Source: Microseira sp003486305 (lineage in GTDB: Bacteria; Cyanobacteriota; Cyanobacteriia; Cyanobacteriales; Aerosakkonemataceae). From it: a stretch of 10,412 nucleotides of DNA. Both the position numbers and the translations under genes were made by a program. The notes under the pieces are model-generated. The model was not told where the DNA came from and searched no databases. It saw nothing but the letters and a program-made list of their open reading frames with translations. Positions 6,404 to 10,412 of this stretch are shown one piece after another. The DNA lies in the NCBI GenBank assembly GCA_031969655.1, contig DALYJX010000251.1:1-10412 (forward strand). Direction: 5' to 3'. How positions within the stretch are numbered: position 1 is the stretch's first letter; each line of letters starts with the position of its first letter.

Positions 6404-7150
6404 CTAAATGCGATCGCTTAAACTTCTTTTCTTGGCTTCATAAAATCGGCAGGCAATGTATCCTAGCGTGTAAATTAAACCCGCGTTACTCGATGCGCCT
6501 ACCACAGCGCCTATGACAGGAAGAAGTTCCACCCAACTCAATCCAACTTTTAGCGTTGAAGAACCTCCGACAGATAAACCGAAAATTGCCAGAACTTCGC
6601 CGCGTCGTGTTGAGTCTAATAGGGAAAATCCATAGGCGGCGGCAATGCGATAAATCATTTCAGCTTGGAGTGTAGCGATCGCTGCTAAATCAACTGCAAA
6701 TAGCGCGAGGGCTAAAGGCGGTACAAAATTAGCAATTAATCCAATTGAGCCTGCTTTTAAAGCTGTATCAACGATTATGCGATGCGCTAGTTGCTCTGGT
6801 GTTTCCAGCGGGTATTGCAATCGCAAATCGTCTACTTCTTTCTGTGCTTTCTGGGCATCAACTTGACCGAGTGCAGTTGTTAACCAGTTGATACCAGGCA
6901 CTTTAGCGGCATATTTTACTAGGGGATGAGTGGCAATCGGCGTGACGAATTGACCTGCGGTTTCTGTTCCTTGTTCGGCAAATTGAAACGCTTGCTGTGC
7001 TACTGTTTGTCCCAAAGCGTTAGCAGATACAGCAGCAGCAGTAAATGCCTCGGTTGTAAATTGGGCTGCATCCGCGCTAAAGTGAATTGCTTTAGCGATC
7101 GCTTCACTCAAAAACTCCGTGCTTGTATCTTCTGTGCCTTGTGATGCCAT
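6404..7150 (-). CDS. Membrane-associated protein, DUF697/EcsC-like (tentative)
   Basis: A 248-residue protein of unknown function. Residues 1-75 are Ala/Gln/Thr-rich and predicted to be helical, with possible amphipathic or coiled-coil character. Two hydrophobic regions follow, at about 131-160 (containing NFVPPLALALFAVDL) and 205-233 (containing LPVIGAVVGASSNAG). Between them lies a TLQAEMIYRIAAAYG segment at 160-174. The pattern of a hydrophobic segment, an A-x-M-x-x-x-I-A-x-x-YG block, then an LP-x-x-G-x-x-V-G stretch ending in TLGYIACRFYE resembles DUF697 and EcsC-like proteins as I remember them; this is pattern recognition, not an alignment. The ATG at 7148-7150 has no evident Shine-Dalgarno sequence. 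The stop codon lies just past a HIP1 octamer that encodes its last residues. It is divergent from the exoprotein gene and convergent with the WD40 gene, so it is probably a single-gene transcript. Confidence 0.75.
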   Translation of the reverse strand: MASQGTEDTSTEFLSEAIAKAIHFSADAAQFTTEAFTAAAVSANALGQTVAQQAFQFAEQGTETAGQFVTPIATHPLVKYAAKVPGINWLTTALGQVDAQKAQKEVDDLRLQYPLETPEQLAHRIIVDTALKAGSIGLIANFVPPLALALFAVDLAAIATLQAEMIYRIAAAYGFSLLDSTRRGEVLAIFGLSVGGSSTLKVGLSWVELLPVIGAVVGASSNAGLIYTLGYIACRFYEAKKRSLSDRI

Positions 7151-7233
7151 ATTTTAAAAGTGTATTGTCGTTTTTCGTCTCTAATTTAAAGGGTTCTTGC
7201 TCGATCCGCCTCTATCGCTTGAAAGGGATTCAA

Positions 7234-7351
7234 TACAGCGGATTGCAAGTGAGTGAGGTACAGCGCGCGTTTGTGTAGCGGCACCCTTAAGGGTGCCGCT
7301 ACACAAACGAAGCGAAAACGCTTTCCCTCACAAGGGCTGCAAGCCGCTGTA
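7234..7351. repeat. Composite inverted-repeat element around a palindrome
   Basis: The outer arm at 7234-7247 (TACAGCGGATTGCA) is the reverse complement of 7338-7351 with one mismatch. The arms enclose the 42-bp palindrome almost symmetrically. Outer arms plus central palindrome give about 118 bp, the size of a small non-autonomous element. No target-site duplication was found. The same left-arm motif, in the form TATAGCAGATTGCA, precedes the second palindrome copy at 10328-10341, which supports the outer arm as part of the element. Confidence 0.6.
7268..7309. repeat. 42-bp perfect palindrome, copy 1
   Basis: The two 21-bp arms are exact reverse complements with no loop, centred on CTTAAG between 7288 and 7289. 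As DNA it could extrude a cruciform; in RNA it would fold to a long hairpin. It is nearly identical to the palindrome at 10356-10407 on the other side of the exoprotein gene. Confidence 0.9.
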
Positions 7352-7361
7352 ACTCTTGTGG

Positions 7362-7380
7362 GGTGGGCATTCTGCCCGCC
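7362..7380. repeat. Small hairpin in exoprotein leader
   Basis: GGTGGGCA (7362-7369) pairs with TGCCCGCC (7373-7380) around a 3-nt loop, with one G-U pair. It has no T-tract. It resembles the GGCGGGCA...TGCCCGCC interspersed repeats found in some filamentous cyanobacteria (recalled, not checked). Confidence 0.6.
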
Positions 7381-7410
7381 ATAGAGGAGAGTTTTTGGAG
7401 AAGTCTAATC

Positions 7411-7445
7411 AATCTGCAATCTGCAATCTGCAATCTGCAATCTCC
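7411..7445. repeat. Heptamer tandem repeat, five units (AATCTGC)
   Basis: Four perfect AATCTGC units (7411-7438) are followed by AATCTCC (7439-7445). The array ends 19 bp before the exoprotein start codon. It is open in the exoprotein frame, so it creates an artificial upstream extension of that reading frame. Confidence 0.85.
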
Positions 7446-7453
7446 ACCCACCC

Positions 7454-7458
7454 AAGGA
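7454..7458 (+). promoter_or_regulatory. Ribosome binding site of the exoprotein gene
   Basis: AAGGA lies 6 bp before the ATG at 7465. It decides that start over the ATG at 7363 in the same frame, because it directly precedes a good signal peptide. Confidence 0.7.
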
Positions 7459-7464
7459 AAGCCA

Positions 7465-10245
7465 ATGAAACCGTTACCTCCCCGATTCTCGTTTGCACTG
7501 AGCTTTTCTCTGTTTTGTCTAGCGTCCTCCAGCGCGGCGGCACAAATTGTCCCGGATGCCTCGTTGCCTGTTAATTCCAGCGTTACCCCCCAGGGCAATA
7601 CTAGCTTGATTGAGGGCGGAACTAGAGCGGGTGGCAATTTGTTCCACAGCTTTAGCGAGTTTTCCGTTCCTACTGGCAAAGAGGCTCACTTCAACAATGC
7701 TCTGGATATTCAGAATATATTCAGCCGCGTGACAGGTAGGTCAATTTCTAATATTGATGGGTTAATTCGAGCCAACGGGGGAGCCAATTTATTTTTGCTC
7801 AATCCGAATGGAATTATTTTTGGCCCAAATGCCCGTTTGGATATCGGCGGCTCGTTTTTAGCAAGTACGGCAAGTGGGTTAAACTTTGCCGATGGCACTT
7901 TTTTTAGTGCTAACGCTTCTCAAACTCAACCTTTGCTAACTATTAGCGTGCCTATTGGCTTGCAATACGGGGCAAATCCGGGCAGAATTCTGGTGCAAGG
8001 TTCTGTTGAAGGAATAAACGATCTAACTGATACCGTTGTAGGTCTAAAGGTACAGCCCAATCAAACTTTAGCTTTGGTTGGTGGTGATGTAGCGATCGAA
8101 GGTGGACTGTTAGTTCAAGCTGGGGGACGGATTGAACTAGGCAGCGTTGCAGGAGAAGGTAATGTCAGCTTAAACCCTATAGACAAAGGCTATGCTCTAG
8201 GCTACGATGGCGTTCCCACTTTTGGAGATATTCATCTGTCCGGGCTGGCAGTAGTCGATGCTAGTGGAGAGGGTGGCGGTGATATTCAAGTGCGGGGAAG
8301 GCGATTGACACTTACCGATGGTTCCCAGATTAGTTCCCATACGCTGGGAGCGAAACCGGGAGGAACGGTTACAGTACGCACAGAAGAGTCAGTGGAATTA
8401 AGCGGAGTCTCAGTTGAGGCGCAGTCTGCCAGTAATTTGAGCGCTCAAGTCTTCCGAGAAGCTACAGGTGCTGGTGGCAATTTAATCCTAGAAACTAAGC
8501 GGTTAATTATTCAGGATGGGGCAAGGATAAATACCAGTACATTTGGTCAAGGGCCGTCGGGAACGCTGTCAGTAACAGCAACCGAGTCGATAGAAGCGAT
8601 CGGCGTTAGCGACCTTATAGTCGATGAAGATGGCAACCAGGTTTCCAGTGGCATATTTAATACAGTCCAAGACGAAGCTACGGGCGCTGGGGGAAATTTA
8701 ATCGTTAAAACGGGGCGGTTAATTGTTCGGGGTGGCGCGCACTTAGAAGCTTCGGCTTTGGGTAACGGTGCGGCGGGAAATTTAACCGTAACGGCTACTG
8801 AGTCCGTGGAAGTAAGCGACCAGATTCCCTCCGGTGCCTTTAGCGGCATATTTACTCAGACTGAGGGTGTCGGAGCCGCAGGAAACTTGACGATTACCAC
8901 TCCACAATTAACTGTTGGGAATGGGGCTGCGGTATCTGCTTCTTCTGTTGGTGGTACTGGTGCTGCTGGTAACTTGACGATTAATACAGCGAGGTTAATT
9001 GTTCGGGGTGGGGCGCAAGTAACAGCAGCTACTCAAACAGGGAGTCGAGGAGGAAGTTTAACTGTAAATGCCTCTGAATTTGTGGAAGTGAGCGGAACTG
9101 GTTTTGGATTTAGCAGCTTATTAACTACTTCGACTTTTGGTACCGCAGATGCTGGCAATTTGACCATTGAAACGGGACGTTTAATTGTTCGCGATGGCGC
9201 ACAGGTACAAGCTGCTACAGAAGGTGCTGGTGCGGGGGGTACTTTGACGGTTAGGGCTAGGGAGTTAGTGGAACTAAGCGGCAGCGGCATATCAGCGGAT
9301 GGTGAAGAGCGCAGCTCGTTGGTTACTGTAACGCGGGGTGCGGGAGATGCTGGCGATTTAACAATTGAAACAGATCGCTTGATTATTCGGGATAGGGCTG
9401 GATTAGGTGTAAACAGTCAAGGCTCAAGTTCGGGGGCTGCTGGCAATTTGATTGTAGAGGCTCGTTCCATCCTTCTAGACAATGGTTCGCTGCAAGCGCT
9501 AACAGAGGGGGGCGATCGCGGTAATATCCAAGTGACTTCCCAGTCGTTACAGTTGCGCCGTGGTAGCAGGATTACCACTAATGCCACTGGTGAGGCTACT
9601 GGCGGCAATATTGCGATCGCTACTGGTACTTTAGTCGCCCTAGAAAATAGCGACATCAGCGCTAATGCCGATCAAGCTTCTGGAGGTCGAGTTACTATCA
9701 ACACCGAAGGCATTTTTGGCACTTCGTTCCGCCTCCCACCAATCTTAAATACTCCAGAAAGCGACATCACTGCTACTTCTGCGCGCGGGTTTGAATTCAG
9801 TGGTGTTGTAGAAATTAATACCCCCGATGTTGACCCTAGTTCCGGGTTAATAGAATTGCCAGATCAAATTGTCGATGTCGCTAATTTGATAGATCGACGT
9901 TGTTCTGGAGGGCAGCAGCAGAGCAGATTTGTTGTTACTGGTCGCGGCGGCTTGCCACCTAGTCTACCGGAAGCGATCGCTACTGACGCGATTGTGGTAG
10001 ATTGGGTGACTCTTGGGCAGGAGAGCGCTGTAGGGGCGGGTTTTACCGATAATCTTACAGCTCCAACAGATATTCTCTCTAAACCCGCCCCCAAAGATGA
10101 GCAGGGGCGCGGGGGGGCAGGGGAGAATTTTCAGGTGAGCGATCGCATTGTGGAAGCCACTGGATGGATTATCGGTGCCAATGGCGAGGTTATCCTCACT
10201 GCTTCTGCGCCTACTTCTTGGCAGAGGACAACTGAATGTCCTTAA
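7465..10245 (+). CDS. Secreted two-partner-secretion exoprotein (filamentous haemagglutinin N-terminal domain)
   Basis: A large secreted protein of the TpsA type, exported by Sec and then expected to cross the outer membrane through a TpsB/FhaC-type pore; adhesion is the usual role but is not shown here. It has 926 residues from the ATG at 7465. The signal peptide is about 1-26 (ends SSSAAA before QIV). The TPS domain starts at about 27, with the hallmark NPNGI at 113-117. The middle is a beta-helix-like array with GNL-x-I-x-T-x-RLIV-x-x-GA units near residues 335, 407, 470, 500, 563, 628 and 657. The C-terminal region includes RRCSGGQQQ (811-819), GRGGLPP (826-832) and a final Cys925; the mature protein has only two cysteines, 813 and 925. 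Residues 856-876 are encoded by dispersed repeat copy C. No TpsB gene is in the window. Family call is firm, biological role unknown. Confidence 0.92.
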   Translation: MKPLPPRFSFALSFSLFCLASSSAAAQIVPDASLPVNSSVTPQGNTSLIEGGTRAGGNLFHSFSEFSVPTGKEAHFNNALDIQNIFSRVTGRSISNIDGLIRANGGANLFLLNPNGIIFGPNARLDIGGSFLASTASGLNFADGTFFSANASQTQPLLTISVPIGLQYGANPGRILVQGSVEGINDLTDTVVGLKVQPNQTLALVGGDVAIEGGLLVQAGGRIELGSVAGEGNVSLNPIDKGYALGYDGVPTFGDIHLSGLAVVDASGEGGGDIQVRGRRLTLTDGSQISSHTLGAKPGGTVTVRTEESVELSGVSVEAQSASNLSAQVFREATGAGGNLILETKRLIIQDGARINTSTFGQGPSGTLSVTATESIEAIGVSDLIVDEDGNQVSSGIFNTVQDEATGAGGNLIVKTGRLIVRGGAHLEASALGNGAAGNLTVTATESVEVSDQIPSGAFSGIFTQTEGVGAAGNLTITTPQLTVGNGAAVSASSVGGTGAAGNLTINTARLIVRGGAQVTAATQTGSRGGSLTVNASEFVEVSGTGFGFSSLLTTSTFGTADAGNLTIETGRLIVRDGAQVQAATEGAGAGGTLTVRARELVELSGSGISADGEERSSLVTVTRGAGDAGDLTIETDRLIIRDRAGLGVNSQGSSSGAAGNLIVEARSILLDNGSLQALTEGGDRGNIQVTSQSLQLRRGSRITTNATGEATGGNIAIATGTLVALENSDISANADQASGGRVTINTEGIFGTSFRLPPILNTPESDITATSARGFEFSGVVEINTPDVDPSSGLIELPDQIVDVANLIDRRCSGGQQQSRFVVTGRGGLPPSLPEAIATDAIVVDWVTLGQESAVGAGFTDNLTAPTDILSKPAPKDEQGRGGAGENFQVSDRIVEATGWIIGANGEVILTASAPTSWQRTTECP
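10030..10091 (+). repeat. Dispersed imperfect-hairpin repeat, copy C, inside the exoprotein gene
   Basis: GGGGCGGGTTT (10033-10043) pairs perfectly with AAACCCGCCCC (10081-10091). Between the arms, TTTTACC, an ATAA-like block and AACAGA recur at the same places as in copies A (402-463) and B (6275-6335). It is open in the coding frame and adds about 21 residues, from Val856 (GAGFTDNLT...) to Pro876. It has the best-preserved stem of the three copies. Confidence 0.75.
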
Positions 10246-10295
10246 TTTGACAAAACGGCAAAAATATGGTATGGATGCATAGGTTTTTTCGTAGA

Positions 10296-10324
10296 GTCCG
10301 ACGCCTGCTAAAGCAGGTGCGGAC
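10296..10324. repeat. Small imperfect hairpin downstream of exoprotein gene
   Basis: GTCCG (10296-10300) plus CCTGC (10304-10308) pair with GCAGG (10313-10317) plus CGGAC (10320-10324), with an asymmetric internal bulge and a TAAA loop. A T-run (TTTTTT at 10284-10289) lies before, not after it, so it is not a classical terminator on the + strand. It could act in the opposite direction, where the run reads as A. Confidence 0.5.
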
Positions 10325-10340
10325 AGTTATAGCAGATTGC

Positions 10341-10359
10341 AGCCGTATCTTATACGGCT
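10341..10359. repeat. 8-bp hairpin overlapping palindrome copy 2
   Basis: AGCCGTAT (10341-10348) pairs with ATACGGCT (10352-10359) around CTT. Its right arm shares four bases (10356-10359) with the outer arm of the large palindrome, so the two foldings compete. Confidence 0.6.
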
Positions 10360-10407
10360 TCGTTTGTGTAGCGGCACCCTTAAGGGTCCCGCTACACAAA
10401 CGAAGCC
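10356..10407. repeat. 52-bp palindrome, copy 2
   Basis: The two 26-bp arms pair at 25 of 26 positions, the only mismatch being C10375 against C10388. The inner 42 bp equal copy 1 (7268-7309) except for that base. The element reaches nearly to the window edge, so any right-hand outer arm is out of view. Confidence 0.85.
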
Positions 10408-10412
10408 TTAAG

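Larger units (their letters stand above)
7151..7464. other. Divergent gap with nested inverted repeats (314 bp)
   Basis: This gap must hold the promoters of the minus-strand membrane protein and the + strand exoprotein, yet no convincing -35/-10 pair is seen for either. It holds the composite inverted repeat at 7234-7351 with its central palindrome, a small hairpin at 7362-7380 and a heptamer array at 7411-7445, leaving little unique sequence apart from 7151-7233. The ribosome binding site of the exoprotein gene is at its end. Confidence 0.6.

Noticed and set aside
7411..7445. Possible CRISPR array
   Set aside because: The units are 7 bp, directly joined, without spacers; this is a short tandem repeat.
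7363..7464. In-frame N-terminal extension of the exoprotein from the ATG at 7363
   Set aside because: The 34 extra residues are mostly translation of the heptamer array (INLQSAIC-like), would bury the signal peptide, and lack a ribosome binding site; the ATG at 7465 has AAGGA 6 bp upstream.
7299..7679. Minus-strand open frame of 126 codons over the exoprotein start
   Set aside because: It is antisense to the signal peptide and TPS domain, runs through the heptamer array and has no family likeness.
1..10412. tRNA, rRNA or riboswitch
   Set aside because: No cloverleaf, rRNA core segment or known riboswitch motif was recognised in any gap.

Overview
The window looks like a chromosomal stretch from a filamentous cyanobacterium, probably of the Oscillatoriales type (inference). 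Three things seen in the sequence point there. The HIP1 octamer GCGATCGC occurs about 18 times in 10.4 kb. Nearly every intergenic gap carries short tandem repeats of 7 to 9 bp. The gene types are also typical: a WD40 protein with a HEAT-like N-terminus, and a large two-partner-secretion exoprotein of the cyanobacterial kind.

Layout: (1) 1-365, the 3' end of a VanY-type D,D-carboxypeptidase gene. (2) 366-767, a gene-free stretch with an octamer repeat and one copy (A) of a dispersed hairpin repeat. (3) 768-5159, a four-gene ABC importer cluster on the + strand, in the order ATPase, substrate-binding lipoprotein, permease, permease; it matches the PotA-PotD-PotB-PotC spermidine/putrescine family. 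(4) 5344-6081, a short HEAT-like plus WD40 protein with only four blades. (5) 6082-6403, a convergent gap with a heptamer repeat, a 16-bp-stem hairpin and an inverted copy (B) of the dispersed repeat. (6) 6404-7150, minus strand, a small membrane-associated protein resembling DUF697/EcsC-like proteins. (7) 7151-7464, a divergent gap with a 42-bp perfect palindrome nested inside a wider inverted repeat, then another heptamer repeat. (8) 7465-10245, a 926-residue secreted TPS-domain exoprotein. (9) 10246-10412, a tail with small hairpins and a second, near-identical copy of the palindrome.

The transporter genes should work together: the Tat-type lipoprotein captures polyamine outside the membrane, two six-helix permeases form the channel, and the ATPase drives import. 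The other genes have no evident functional link to it. No TpsB/FhaC-type outer-membrane partner for the exoprotein is present in the window.

No new enzymatic or defence system is evident. The most distinctive material is the repeat landscape. A roughly 62-bp imperfect-hairpin repeat occurs at 402-463, inverted at 6275-6335, and a third time inside the exoprotein coding region at 10030-10091, where it is translated in frame. A second palindromic repeat brackets the exoprotein gene. Tandem repeats of period 7, 8, 9, 17 and 22 bp occupy most of the gaps.
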